DNA of 64,000 bases from Alcaligenaceae bacterium (GCA_013416455.1 JACCES010000001.1:186001-250000); one strand, 5' to 3'; counted from the first letter of the stretch, positions 7,396 to 15,691 are shown. Notes: generated by a model from the letters alone, not told the origin. Translations and numbers: made by a program.

Positions 7396-8802
7396 TCAGC
7401 CGGAGGCGGGCTTTGGAAAGCCAAGGCGCACCATCAGGCCGGTTCCCCCGGCCCCGGCGGAGAATGCCAGCCCGCCCCCATGCAGCGATACGATGGCCTT
7501 GACGCTGGCGAGGCCCAGCCCCAGTCCCTCTTGCGTGGTGTCGGGGCGGTAGAAGCGTTCGCCCAGCCGCAGCGTGTTTTCCTGGGGAATGCCGGGCCCG
7601 TCGTCCTCGACGGTCAGGATGACTTCTTCGCCGCCGGCCTCCACACGCACCTGCACGGTGTCGTGGGCATACTTGAGCGCGTTGTCGATGAGGTTGGCGC
7701 AGGCATTGGCGAGCAGTTCGGCGTCGCCCTGCACGATGGCCTGGCGATCGGCCCGCAGGGCCAGCGTGACCCGGCGGTCTTCCGCCAGTGCGCTGTACAG
7801 GTCCACCACGTCGGCAGCGATGAGATCCAGCCGGCGGGGCCCGAAGGTCTTCCGGCGTACGCCGGCCTCGAGTTCCGATATCTGCAGCAGTTTTCCCAAC
7901 AAGGTGTTGAGCCTGTCGATTTCTTCCGTGACGCCGTCCACAGCGTCCCTGAGCTCGGCGCGGGAGGCTCCTGAGTGCTGTACGGACCGCAGCCGCCCCT
8001 GCATGCGCATCAGCGGGGTGCGCAGGTCGTGTGCAATGGTATCGGAGACATGCCGCACCCCGGTCATCAGATGTTCGATACGATCGAGCATGGCGTTGAC
8101 GTCGTGGTTCAGATGGCTGAATTCGTCTGAACCATGAGCATGAGGCACTCGCAGCGAAAGCTGGCCGGGCCCTATGCGCCGGGCGGTGGTGCGCAGCGCG
8201 CCCACTCTACGTTCGAATTCCCGGCGAAAGACGTAAGCGCCCAGCACCACGAGCACCAGCGCCAGGGCGACGGCGGCGCCTATGGCCTGCAGAATCATGT
8301 CCGTGACGCGGTCTATCCTGCCAACCTCATGGCCGATCAACAGAACCTGGCCATCGGGGAAGGCCCGCAGCTTGAAGTAGCCGCCCACCTGTTCGCCGCG
8401 CAGGACCACGTTCGTTTCGAACAGGCCGGCGTGGCCGGGGTGGGCCACCATGGCCGCCACGTTGCCGGCGAGCTTGCGCCCGTCGCCGTCGGTCAGGAGA
8501 TAGAGATCTTCCCCGCCGTCGAGTTCGTCGGCGATCGCGAGATCGATGGCGTCGATCACCGCACTGATCCCGCCCGCATCGAACATGCCGACGAGCCGCT
8601 GCTCGGCGTGGCCGATCTGATTGGACAGCTGGGTACGCAGGACGCCGACGACCTGCGCATAGATGAACAGCAACAGAATGAGCGTGGTCAGTATCGCCAG
8701 CAGCCCGTAATTGAGCGTGATCCGGAAGGCGGCTGAATGCCAGTGGCGGCTGATCGCCCGCCCGTACCGCCGCAGCCGGAGTGTGGAAGCGTCGTGCGCC
8801 AC
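7396..8802 (-). CDS. Sensor histidine kinase of the two-component pair
   Basis: A 468-residue membrane kinase. Transmembrane segments are at about 27-50 and 168-192 with a periplasmic domain of about 115 residues between them, then HAMP, the HisKA helix with phospho-accepting H258 (AHDLRTPL), and the ATPase domain with the N box NLIDNALKYA (370-379) and G1 box VEDDGPGIP (398-406). It autophosphorylates and passes phosphate to the response regulator encoded three bases upstream in the same transcript. The signal is not evident. The nearest possible target is the divergent tctB gene, which would fit sensing of a carboxylate, but this is inference. Confidence 0.95.
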   Translation of the reverse strand: MAHDASTLRLRRYGRAISRHWHSAAFRITLNYGLLAILTTLILLLFIYAQVVGVLRTQLSNQIGHAEQRLVGMFDAGGISAVIDAIDLAIADELDGGEDLYLLTDGDGRKLAGNVAAMVAHPGHAGLFETNVVLRGEQVGGYFKLRAFPDGQVLLIGHEVGRIDRVTDMILQAIGAAVALALVLVVLGAYVFRREFERRVGALRTTARRIGPGQLSLRVPHAHGSDEFSHLNHDVNAMLDRIEHLMTGVRHVSDTIAHDLRTPLMRMQGRLRSVQHSGASRAELRDAVDGVTEEIDRLNTLLGKLLQISELEAGVRRKTFGPRRLDLIAADVVDLYSALAEDRRVTLALRADRQAIVQGDAELLANACANLIDNALKYAHDTVQVRVEAGGEEVILTVEDDGPGIPQENTLRLGERFYRPDTTQEGLGLGLASVKAIVSLHGGGLAFSAGAGGTGLMVRLGFPKPASG

Positions 8803-8805
8803 GGT

Positions 8806-9507
8806 TCAGCCCGCCTCGGCCGCCGGAATGCGGTCGGAAAGCGTATAGCCCGCGCCGCGTATGGTGTGGATGAGCGACGTGGCCTGCCCGGCGTCGACCT
8901 TGCGGCGCAGGCGGCTGATCTGCACGTCGATCACGTTCGATTGCGGGTCGAACCGGTAGTCCCATACATGTTCGAGCAGCATGGTGCGCGTCACGGTGTT
9001 GTGCGCGTTCAGCATGAGGTAGGTCAGCAGCCTGAGCTCGCGCGGCTGCAGGGCGATGGGCTTGCCGCTGCGTTCGACCTTGCCGCTGTCCAGGTAGGCG
9101 ACCAGGTCGGCAACCTGCAGGCGGCGTTGATCGGCGCCCGCCTGGGAGCGCCGGATCAGCGCGTTCAGGCGGGCCACCAGTTCGGAGAAGGAAAAGGGCT
9201 TGATAAGGTAGTCGTCCCCGCCGGCATTCAGGCCGCTGATCTTTTCGTCGGTGCCGGTCAGCGCGCTGAGCACGAGGACCGGCGTGGCCTGGCCCAGGGA
9301 ACGCAGGGTCGACAGTATGGCCAGGCCGTCGACCCCGTTGGGCAGCATGCGGTCCAGGATGATGACATCCCACGAGGATTGCGTGGCCCGTTCGAGCGCC
9401 TGCACACTGTCATGGCAGATGACGCTGACATGGCCGAGTTCCGCCAGCCCCTTCGCGATATAACGCGCGTTTTCGCAATCGTCTTCGATGATCAGGCAAC
9501 GCCACAT
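8806..9507 (-). CDS. OmpR-family response regulator
   Basis: A 233-residue regulator with an N-terminal receiver (acidic pair at D9-D10, phospho-acceptor D52 in IILDRMLP, Lys in LIKPF) and a C-terminal winged-helix DNA-binding domain ending in HTIRGAGYTL. OmpR-type regulators bind direct repeats of half-sites about 11 bases apart; two such repeats lie in the divergent region upstream (9744-9760 and 9917-9933). The gene is first in the operon with its kinase, separated by three bases. Confidence 0.95.
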   Translation of the reverse strand: MWRCLIIEDDCENARYIAKGLAELGHVSVICHDSVQALERATQSSWDVIILDRMLPNGVDGLAILSTLRSLGQATPVLVLSALTGTDEKISGLNAGGDDYLIKPFSFSELVARLNALIRRSQAGADQRRLQVADLVAYLDSGKVERSGKPIALQPRELRLLTYLMLNAHNTVTRTMLLEHVWDYRFDPQSNVIDVQISRLRRKVDAGQATSLIHTIRGAGYTLSDRIPAAEAG

Positions 9508-9743
9508 GTTGAGCTCATGTTTGGAAATTCCGGCATGTCATTCCACCGGAAATCATGGGTGAAAAACGTGGGGGTTGTTTTCCCGTGAAACGGCGCCGTT
9601 CCCCGATATTAAAAAAGAAAGGGGAAAGCCGATTTTAAATCGCAGTTTAGGTGAAGGATGGCGTGTTTTTCAAGCCTGGTTTTTATTCGGATGAGGGTGA
9701 TCCTGATAATGCCCGCAAGGTGTCCGGGAAACCTTTCCAAATG

Positions 9744-9760
9744 GTAATGCGGCTGTAATG
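9744..9760. promoter_or_regulatory. Direct-repeat box A, GTAATG-N5-GTAATG-type (candidate response regulator site)
   Basis: GTAATG at 9744-9749 and GTAATG at 9755-9760, period 11 bases, with GC in the spacer. The same architecture recurs at 9917-9933. An 11-base period puts both half-sites on one face of the helix, as OmpR-type regulators require. This copy is nearer to the response regulator gene and may serve autoregulation. Confidence 0.6.
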
Positions 9761-9916
9761 CCCGGCCTTCCGCATCTGACCTGATATTTTCCCTTCGTCA
9801 TTTTCATGCGCCGCGATATTTTCAAGAATCAGAATGGCCGCGGCGTTCCCCGTCCTGCAGAATCGGCGCTATGTCACAGGATGTGAACAGCGGCGTCGCC
9901 CGATTCTCCCCAAACC

Positions 9917-9933
9917 GTAATGTAGCGGTAATG
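9917..9933. promoter_or_regulatory. Direct-repeat box B, GTAATG-N5-GTAATG-type (candidate response regulator site)
   Basis: GTAATG at 9917-9922 and GTAATG at 9928-9933, period 11. Compared with box A the shared pattern is GTAATG-NN-GC-N-GTAATG. It lies about 80 bases before the tctB start, a usual position for an activator site. The whole interval 9508-10011 (504 bases) contains no convincing gene. Confidence 0.6.
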
Positions 9934-10011
9934 TCGGAGCGGCGGCTTCTGTCCTAAGATCGGTTCATCATCCCGCGTCGCCCCATTCATGACGATTGAT
10001 GGAGGAAGTGA

Positions 10012-10476
10012 GTGCGTTTCAAGGTCAGCATCAATAAAAAGGATGCCCTGGCTGCCGGTCTGTTGTGCCTGTTCGGCCTGGCCGCCGTTCTGCAGGTCAG
10101 TGCCTACGCGGTGGGCAGGACATCCGGAATGGCGAGTTCCGGGTTCATTCCTGTCTTGCTGGGTTCGCTGGTGATGCTGGCCGGGGTTCTGTGCTTGTTC
10201 GAATCCAGGCTTTCACCCGACGACGATGATGACGAACACGCCGGGCTGCCGAAATGGCGCGGCTGCTGCGGCATTGCCAGCGGCGCGTTCGCATTTCTCA
10301 TGCTGGGCAAATACGCCGGCCTGGTGCCGGCGATATTCGCGTCCGTACTCATTGTGGCGCTCGGCGACCGCAGGCATACGTGGCACAGCGCGCTCTTGCT
10401 GTCTGTGTGCGTGACGCTTGCCGGGGCGCTGGCCCTGGCATGGGGCCCCGACCTGCGGTTTCCTCTTCTCGATTGA
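10012..10476 (+). CDS. Tripartite tricarboxylate transporter small membrane subunit (TctB family), orphan
   Basis: A 154-residue protein with four predicted membrane segments (about 13-33, 40-62, 85-103 and 122-140) and a short acidic loop DDDDDE at about 70. Size and pattern fit TctB, the small membrane subunit of tripartite tricarboxylate transporters. The GTG start is supported by GGAGG at 10001-10005. The large subunit TctA (about 500 residues) normally follows, but here the next gene is a dioxygenase on the other strand, so the subunit is an orphan. Two response-regulator-like boxes lie upstream. Confidence 0.8.
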   Translation: MRFKVSINKKDALAAGLLCLFGLAAVLQVSAYAVGRTSGMASSGFIPVLLGSLVMLAGVLCLFESRLSPDDDDDEHAGLPKWRGCCGIASGAFAFLMLGKYAGLVPAIFASVLIVALGDRRHTWHSALLLSVCVTLAGALALAWGPDLRFPLLD

Positions 10477-10553
10477 GGCCGCCGCGCCGCCCCGACTCTG
10501 CGGCGAAGCCGCTCCGGCCGGCGGGCCGGGTCCTTCATCGATGCGGAAGTCTC

Positions 10554-11378
10554 TTAACGTGGCTTGTCGCCCTTGAGCGTGATCCGGTGCATCACCCGGC
10601 GGAACCCATGGTAGTCGTTGACGGGGTTGTGCATGGCGGAGCGGTTGTCCCAGAAGGCGATGGCGTTCGGCGTCCAGGAAAAGCGGCAGGTGAATTCCGG
10701 CTTGACCTGATGCTGGAAAAGAAAGGACAGAAGCGGGGCGGATTCTTCGTCGGTCATGCCCTTGATGCCGGCGGTGTGGGCAATGTTGACGAAGAGGCTC
10801 TTGCGCCCGGTTTCCGGATGCGTGCGCACGACGGGATGCTCGGCGATATGATCCACCGGCGCTTCGTCCTTGCCGTCCGTTCTCAGGCGGTCTTCGCGGG
10901 TGCGCGAAACGTCGGCCTTGGCTGAGGTGCTGATGCCGGTCAGGCCATCGAGCAGGCCCTTCATGGTGTCAGACAGCGCTTCATAGGCCAGTTCCTGGTT
11001 GGCGAACATGGTGTCGCCGCCGTAGGGCGGCACTTCACGCGACAACAGCATGGAACCCATCGGGGGCTCCTGGAGATAAGTCGTATCGGAATGCCAGATT
11101 CCGCCGAAGTTGACTGTCTCGGTTTCGAGCTTTTTGACCTCGATGATCTGCGGATAATCGTTCAATCCCTTTACGAAGGGATATTCCACCGGCTCGCCCA
11201 TGGCATGGGCGAAATCGAGGAACTGTTGCGGTGTGAGATTCTGCTCGCGCAGAAAAATGACCTTGTGGTCCAGCAGGGCCTGGCGGACGTCCTGAGCCTG
11301 GCTGGCGCTCAGGCCGGATCGCAGATCGATATCGCTGATTTCGGCGCCAAGCGCGCCCGCTGTTTTCTGAATCTTCAT
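10554..11378 (-). CDS. TauD/TfdA family Fe(II)/2-oxoglutarate dioxygenase
   Basis: A 274-residue dioxygenase. The iron-binding triad is H96 and D98 (WHSDTT) with the distal H250 (AMHNP); R261 and R265 near the C-terminus fit the 2-oxoglutarate and substrate-anchoring arginines of TauD by spacing. These enzymes hydroxylate substrates such as taurine or aryloxyalkanoates, causing their breakdown. GGAGG lies about nine bases before the ATG. No transporter or sulfonate gene sits beside it, so the substrate is unknown. It faces tctB tail to tail. Confidence 0.92.
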   Translation of the reverse strand: MKIQKTAGALGAEISDIDLRSGLSASQAQDVRQALLDHKVIFLREQNLTPQQFLDFAHAMGEPVEYPFVKGLNDYPQIIEVKKLETETVNFGGIWHSDTTYLQEPPMGSMLLSREVPPYGGDTMFANQELAYEALSDTMKGLLDGLTGISTSAKADVSRTREDRLRTDGKDEAPVDHIAEHPVVRTHPETGRKSLFVNIAHTAGIKGMTDEESAPLLSFLFQHQVKPEFTCRFSWTPNAIAFWDNRSAMHNPVNDYHGFRRVMHRITLKGDKPR

Positions 11379-11666
11379 TTCAAGAATGCCTCCGGGGTTT
11401 CGCGCCCCTTAAAAAGTTGAGAAAAGAATTGCGATGTTCAGGTCTGACTTCCGATCCTTGCCTGACCGGTAACAGTGGCGCGACCATGCCGGATTTCCAC
11501 CGGCTTCCGAACGCCGCATTTTCCTAAGGCGCAGCTCTGTGGCTGCAAAAACAGGGCGCCGTGCCTGCGCACCCTTGATTCCGTGGCCCGGCTTCGGGGC
11601 CGGGATGGCTGGTGAGCGGTTCCCCCCACGTTGCGCCGGCGCGGACCATGCTGGCTGCTCATGGTG

Positions 11667-12416
11667 CTATGCGCCTTTGGCATCGGGCCCGATGCCGGCG
11701 ACGCAGGACAGGAGCTGCTGTGAAATGGTGTCTTCGTTCTGTTCCATTCTGTGCAGCGGCCCGGCGACCGCGACGCCCAGCGTCGTGGGGCCCCAGGTCA
11801 GCGCCGCCGCGATCGCCATGACGTCGGCCACGTTTTCGCCCCGCGTCAAGGCATAGCCGCGCTGGGCGCTGGCCTGAAGATCGGCGTGCAGCCGCTGGGC
11901 ATCGGTAATGGTGGCGGGCGTGGCCTGATCGAGCGCGTGCCCGGACAGCCATTGTTCGCGCTGGGCATCGGGCATGGTCATCAGCATGACCTTGCCGATG
12001 GCGCTGGAATGCAGGGGCTTGAAGTCGCCGGCGCGGGAGGAATAGCGGATGGTCTGGTCGCTTTCGATCACCATGAGATAAAGTACGCGGTCGTCCTGGC
12101 GCGTGCCGAGGATGACCGTTTCGCGAGTGGCGTCGCGCAGGGCGGTGAGGGCCGGCAGGCAGCGGGCGGCGATGGGGTCGTTGGCGTTGATTTCGCGCGC
12201 GACGTCCCACAGCCATCGAGTGGGGTAGGATTCGCGGTTGGACAGGAAATACAGAATGCCGTATTGCTCCAGCGCGCGCACGACGCTATGGCAGGTGGAC
12301 AGGGGGATGTCGGCCATCTGTGCGATTTCAGAGAGGGAAAGCGGCCGGCCGGCCGTTCGGAATGCGTCGAGCACATCGAAGGCGCGCAGGGCGGATCGGC
12401 TGGGTGCGGTGGACAT
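11667..12416 (-). CDS. IclR family transcriptional regulator
   Basis: A 249-residue IclR-type regulator: winged helix at about 6-68 (ALRAFDVLDAFRTAGRPLSLSEIA) and effector-binding domain with LHSSAIGKVMLM and GVAVAGPLHRM. It resembles the protein encoded at 2670-3419 in length and layout. The 288 bases downstream (11379-11666) hold no gene I can support. It may control the dioxygenase gene, which is read in the same direction, but the gap makes this uncertain. Confidence 0.92.
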   Translation of the reverse strand: MSTAPSRSALRAFDVLDAFRTAGRPLSLSEIAQMADIPLSTCHSVVRALEQYGILYFLSNRESYPTRWLWDVAREINANDPIAARCLPALTALRDATRETVILGTRQDDRVLYLMVIESDQTIRYSSRAGDFKPLHSSAIGKVMLMTMPDAQREQWLSGHALDQATPATITDAQRLHADLQASAQRGYALTRGENVADVMAIAAALTWGPTTLGVAVAGPLHRMEQNEDTISQQLLSCVAGIGPDAKGA

Positions 12417-12540
12417 GCCGGGAATTTATAAGTTTCAATATAAAGAATAATAACCTATTTTTCTTCCTTATATGGAATTTATTCTGCGGCGCCCGCTGTC
12501 GCTGCCGCGGGTCCATGCTTGGCACGGCTTGCAACGGCTT

Positions 12541-12565
12541 AAAGATATATTTACTATATATCTTT
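12541..12565. promoter_or_regulatory. Perfect inverted repeat upstream of HMA gene
   Basis: Arms AAAGATATAT (12541-12550) and ATATATCTTT (12556-12565) are perfect 10-bp inverted repeats around TTACT. It stands in an AT-rich island 51 bases before the start of the metal-binding protein gene. It may be an operator for a dimeric regulator or part of a promoter; no regulator gene is adjacent except the divergent IclR gene. Confidence 0.5.
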
Positions 12566-12616
12566 GCTGGCGCAAGCGTTTGCCGGCGCATGACTCCCAT
12601 TTGAAAAGGATCCAAG

Positions 12617-12871
12617 ATGCAGGTCGGAATGCTCAAGCTCGCAGGTATGAAGGAAGAAGGCTGCGCGGCCAAGGTCGCTGATGCGTTGAAGTCGGTCAAG
12701 GGCGTGGATACCGCCGAGGTGTCTTTCGAGAAAGCCAAGGCGTCGATCACGTTCGATGAGGCTCTGGTATCGCTTCAGCGCCTGAAGGTGGCGGTGGAAG
12801 ACGCCGGCTACGCTATCGCAAAGCCCGTGCACGGCGAAGACGGCGCCTGCTGCGGCGGGTGTGGGGGATGA
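12617..12871 (+). CDS. Small heavy-metal-associated (HMA) domain protein, variant metal motif
   Basis: An 84-residue cytosolic protein with a ferredoxin-like HMA fold over residues 1-70, as in CopZ-type copper carriers: strand, loop, helix, then VSFEKAKASITFDEAL and a final KVAVEDAGY. The usual MxCxxC loop reads GMKEEGC, so the first Cys is missing and only C17 remains. The tail compensates with a Cys-rich end (CCGGCGG, C78, C79, C82). This suggests metal binding between loop and tail, or a metal other than Cu(I). AAGGA at 12604-12608 serves as ribosome site. Confidence 0.82.
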   Translation: MQVGMLKLAGMKEEGCAAKVADALKSVKGVDTAEVSFEKAKASITFDEALVSLQRLKVAVEDAGYAIAKPVHGEDGACCGGCGG

Positions 12872-12881
12872 ATCCGGACCA

Positions 12882-13086
12882 GGAACAGTCCTGAGGACTG
12901 TTCCGCGCCGGATTCATCCGAGCCGCCTGCAGGCGGCGAGGTGGATGAAGCGGTCCAATCTAAGTTGTGCGCGCCGGATTCATCCGAGCGGCTTGCAAGC
13001 CGCGAGGTGGGGAGCTGCCATCCTCAATAAAGAACAGTCCTGAGGACTGTTCCGCGCCGGATTCATCCGAGCCGCCTGCAAGCCGC
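12882..13086. repeat. Cluster of intergenic palindromic repeats (REP-like)
   Basis: Three related copies fill most of a 375-base gap without a gene (12872-13246). Element A is a near-perfect palindrome with arms GGAACAGTCCT and AGGACTGTTCC around one G, at 12882-12904 and again at 13032-13052 (149 bases apart). Element B begins GCGCCGGATTCATCCGAG and continues into a 16-base palindrome: GCCGCCTGCAGGCGGC at 12922-12937, GCGGCTTGCAAGCCGC at 12988-13003, and a decayed copy GCCGCCTGCAAGCCGC at 13071-13086. The first two palindromes differ at paired positions, so pairing is kept. TTCATCC and GGATGAA at 12913-12919 and 12943-12949 form an outer stem. Confidence 0.85.
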
Positions 13087-13246
13087 CCGCCGGCGCTGGT
13101 TCAGAGAGAGGCGCCGCCCCCTTTTTTCTTTTCGCCGATCGGCTATCATTGCCGCTATTCGGGGTGGCTGAAGCGTCGCAATGCGCTGTCTTCGGGCATG
13201 TCGTGCTTCACGCCGATGTCGGATTCTTTCTGCGGGTGGGTCTCCT

Positions 13247-13591
13247 ATGTACGAATCGCGTGGCGAGGAACTGGCCAGCCGGCATCAGTTCGCGTGGCGC
13301 ATGTTCTGGCACGTCATGCTGGCGATGTTGTTCATTGTCATTTCGCTGGTCGTGGGCGTGCTGGGCCTGGTCTGGCTGGAAGAGGGGGTGAGCTGGTATG
13401 ACGCGGCGCTGAACGCCGGCCTCATTGCCGGGGGCATCGGCCCGATGATCATTCCCGAAAGTTTTGCCGGCAAGGTGTTCTTTGCTTTCTACGGGGCTTA
13501 TGTAAGCCTGGTCTTCGCCGCTACGCTGGGAGTGGTGCTGGCTCCTCTGGCGCATCGGGTCCTGCATGCCTTCCATCTGGATGACGACTGA
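13247..13591 (+). CDS. Small conserved-looking inner membrane protein of unknown function
   Basis: A 114-residue protein with three likely membrane segments (about 21-47, 58-73 and 79-104) and a short charged start and end. I do not recognise a family. The ATG at 13247 is chosen because it begins just before the first hydrophobic segment; the in-frame extension upstream is Arg/Cys-rich and unlike a protein start. Its last 71 bases overlap the end of the NUDIX gene on the other strand, tail to tail. Confidence 0.65.
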   Translation: MYESRGEELASRHQFAWRMFWHVMLAMLFIVISLVVGVLGLVWLEEGVSWYDAALNAGLIAGGIGPMIIPESFAGKVFFAFYGAYVSLVFAATLGVVLAPLAHRVLHAFHLDDD

Positions 13592-14183
13592 CGCCGGCAC
13601 CGCCTTTTGGCAAGCTCCACCTGCCATCGCGCACGTTCTGCAGCCATAGGGCGCAGCTGAGCGACTTGGCGTCGGTGATGCCGCCGTTGCGGCAGGCCAG
13701 CAGTACATCGTCGATTTTCATGATTTCGACGTCCAGGGATTCGTCCGGGTCGAGTTTCGCCTGGCCGGCGCTCAGGCCGCGGGCGAAAAAGATGTGCAGG
13801 ATTTCATCCGAATAGCCGACGGCCAGATGCATGTCGCCGGCATGCAGCCATTCGCTCGCGGTATAGCCGGTTTCTTCGAGCAGTTCGCGCTGCGCGCAGG
13901 CCAGGGGAGCTTCGCCGGGGTCCAGCTTGCCGGCCGGAAACTCGGTGATGACGCGCTGCACGGGGTAGCGGTACTGGCGTTCCATGACCACATGGTCGTC
14001 GTCCAGCAAGGCGATGACGACCACGGCGCCGGGGTGCACAATGTATTCGCGTGTGGCCTGGCCGCCATTGGGCAGGCGCACCTCGTCGCGCCTGACTTTC
14101 AGGAAGCTGCCTTCGTAGACGGCTTCGCTATGGATGCGTGTTTCAATAATGTGACGGTCGCTGCGGGAATCCATGGGCTTCAT
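13521..14183 (-). CDS. NUDIX hydrolase, ADP-ribose pyrophosphatase type
   Basis: About 220 residues. The NUDIX box is complete: GKLDPGEAPLACAQRELLEETG, fitting G-x5-E-x7-REU-x-EE-x-G, preceded by QYRYPVQRVITEFPAG as in ADP-ribose pyrophosphatases (NudF type), which cleave ADP-ribose to AMP and ribose 5-phosphate. The region after about 185 is a Pro/Gly-rich tail not needed for the fold. Starts at 14207, 14183 and 14174 are in frame; 14183 has AAAGGA just upstream, and 14174 gives the most compact protein. The tail overlaps the opposite membrane protein gene. Confidence 0.88.
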   Translation of the reverse strand: MKPMDSRSDRHIIETRIHSEAVYEGSFLKVRRDEVRLPNGGQATREYIVHPGAVVVIALLDDDHVVMERQYRYPVQRVITEFPAGKLDPGEAPLACAQRELLEETGYTASEWLHAGDMHLAVGYSDEILHIFFARGLSAGQAKLDPDESLDVEIMKIDDVLLACRNGGITDAKSLSCALWLQNVRDGRWSLPKGGAGVSRHPDGRHAGPDAPEEPAPLPA

Positions 14184-14373
14184 GCGTCCTTTCGGCGGCA
14201 AAGCCATGATCGTAACCGTAATGCGGATGCTTGCGCCGCGCGCCTGCCGGCCGGCGCCTGTGCAGCGCCCGCTCGGTCGGCCGCCATTCCCGGTTGGTGA
14301 GTTCGAGCACCTGCCGGGCCCTGTCCAGCATGGCTGCGGCTTCAGAGGTGGGGTGAGGTTTCGTGTCGGTCAT
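14143..14373 (-). CDS. Possible small protein upstream of the NUDIX gene
   Basis: A possible 76-residue protein starting MTDTKPHPTSEAAAMLDRAR, with high GC at third codon positions over the first 40 codons, as in real genes here. Its last 40 or so bases overlap the start of the NUDIX gene in another frame. No family is recognised and no good ribosome site is seen. It would otherwise leave a gap of about 280 bases. Confidence 0.4.
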   Translation of the reverse strand: MTDTKPHPTSEAAAMLDRARQVLELTNREWRPTERALHRRRPAGARRKHPHYGYDHGFAAERTHEAHGFPQRPSHY

Positions 14374-14468
14374 GGCGGCATTATCCATGAGCCACATGAC
14401 GCGCGAGTGACGTCGAGGCATCCATTCGCAAGAAGATGAAACGGCCTGCCACGTCCCCCGGCCAGGGT

Positions 14469-15527
14469 TCACGGCATCGTCATTCTCTGGTTCCACATGG
14501 CAAGCGGCAGGGGCGAGCCTGTCTGCCAGATGCGCTTCAGGGTCGTGGTGAGCGCGGCCATGTCGCGCGCCGCCGGCCCACCCTGCCAGTAGCTGGGGGT
14601 GACGGCCAGCCATTGGCCGGTCCGGGGGTCTTGCCTGCCCACCAGGAAGCGGAAGGAGTAATGCCCGGTGCCGATGCCCATGCGCAGGTCGGACGCGACG
14701 AGCTGGCCGCCGATGTCGTCGTAGCGCAGCCAGTCGCCTGTGAACCAGCGCAGGCCTTCAATATCGCCGCGCGGGCTGAGCGCGGCGCCCAGGGCGGCGT
14801 TGGATGGAAACTCGATGAACTCGGGGGGGCGCGTGTCGAGCATGCCGGTGACGGCCTCGACATAGTTCCCGTCGTCGAGCCGCGCGACCACGCGCCACAG
14901 CACGATATTCAGCGGCTGGGGCACAGAGAACATCGCGGTGGGCCGGAAGCCCTGGTCCACCAGCATATCGCGCACCCGATGTTCGGCCCAATGTTTGGCT
15001 GCCTGAGAGGCCAGCAGATAGCCGGCGCCGACCACCAGCAGGCAGGCAAGCGCCCGGCGCATGGCGGGGCGCAGGCCCACGGCCAGGGCCAGGAACACGC
15101 CCGCCGCCAGCGGCACAGTGTAGAAAGGATCTATGATGAAGACACTCGACCAGCTTGCCGGCGTCGGGCGCAGGGGCCACCACAGTTGGGTGCCGTAGCT
15201 GGTGAAGGCGTCCAGAATGGGGTGGGTGATGAGTATCAGCCAGATCGTCAGCAGCAACCGCCCGTATTCCCGGCCATCCTTGTGCAGCCGGATCCGCCTG
15301 GCCAGCCAGGCCAGCAGGAACGAGAGTCCCGTCAGCACGAACAGGGAATGCGAAAAGCCGCGATGGTTGATCATCTGCGACAGCGGATCGCCGTAATCAA
15401 TGAGGACGTCGAGATCGGGAAGGGTGGCAAGCACCGCACCGGCAAGCACGGCCTTGCGGCCATACCGGTGTCCCATCATGGCGCCCGCTATGCCGGCGCC
15501 AAGTACGGCTTGGGTGACTGAATCCAT
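14469..15527 (-). CDS. YdjM-like membrane-bound metal-dependent hydrolase
   Basis: A 352-residue inner-membrane protein of the YdjM / DUF457 group. The N-terminus MDSVTQAVLGAGIAGAMMG, the motif LPDLDVLIDYGD, HRGFSHSL and THPILDAFTSYGTQLWWP supply conserved Asp/His residues that could bind a metal. At least four membrane segments are followed by a soluble C-terminal part from about 190. Members in enterobacteria are SOS-linked, but no LexA box was found here. The real reaction is unknown for the family. Confidence 0.85.
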   Translation of the reverse strand: MDSVTQAVLGAGIAGAMMGHRYGRKAVLAGAVLATLPDLDVLIDYGDPLSQMINHRGFSHSLFVLTGLSFLLAWLARRIRLHKDGREYGRLLLTIWLILITHPILDAFTSYGTQLWWPLRPTPASWSSVFIIDPFYTVPLAAGVFLALAVGLRPAMRRALACLLVVGAGYLLASQAAKHWAEHRVRDMLVDQGFRPTAMFSVPQPLNIVLWRVVARLDDGNYVEAVTGMLDTRPPEFIEFPSNAALGAALSPRGDIEGLRWFTGDWLRYDDIGGQLVASDLRMGIGTGHYSFRFLVGRQDPRTGQWLAVTPSYWQGGPAARDMAALTTTLKRIWQTGSPLPLAMWNQRMTMP

Positions 15528-15691
15528 GCTTTTTGCTGATAGGGGTGAAACGCAGTGCGGACGCCCGCCGCCTTGGGGGAGGGCCCGCCGCCAGCCTACA
15601 ATTTTAAGCGTTTCCGGTGCGCGTGCCAGGCACGCCGGGCGGCGCGATAGAATGGAAGGTGTTCAGAGCTTCCCCATATCCAGGTTCCATC

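Noticed and set aside
12882-13086. CRISPR array
   Set aside because: The repeats are palindromes with irregular spacing and no unique spacers of equal length, and no cas genes are present.
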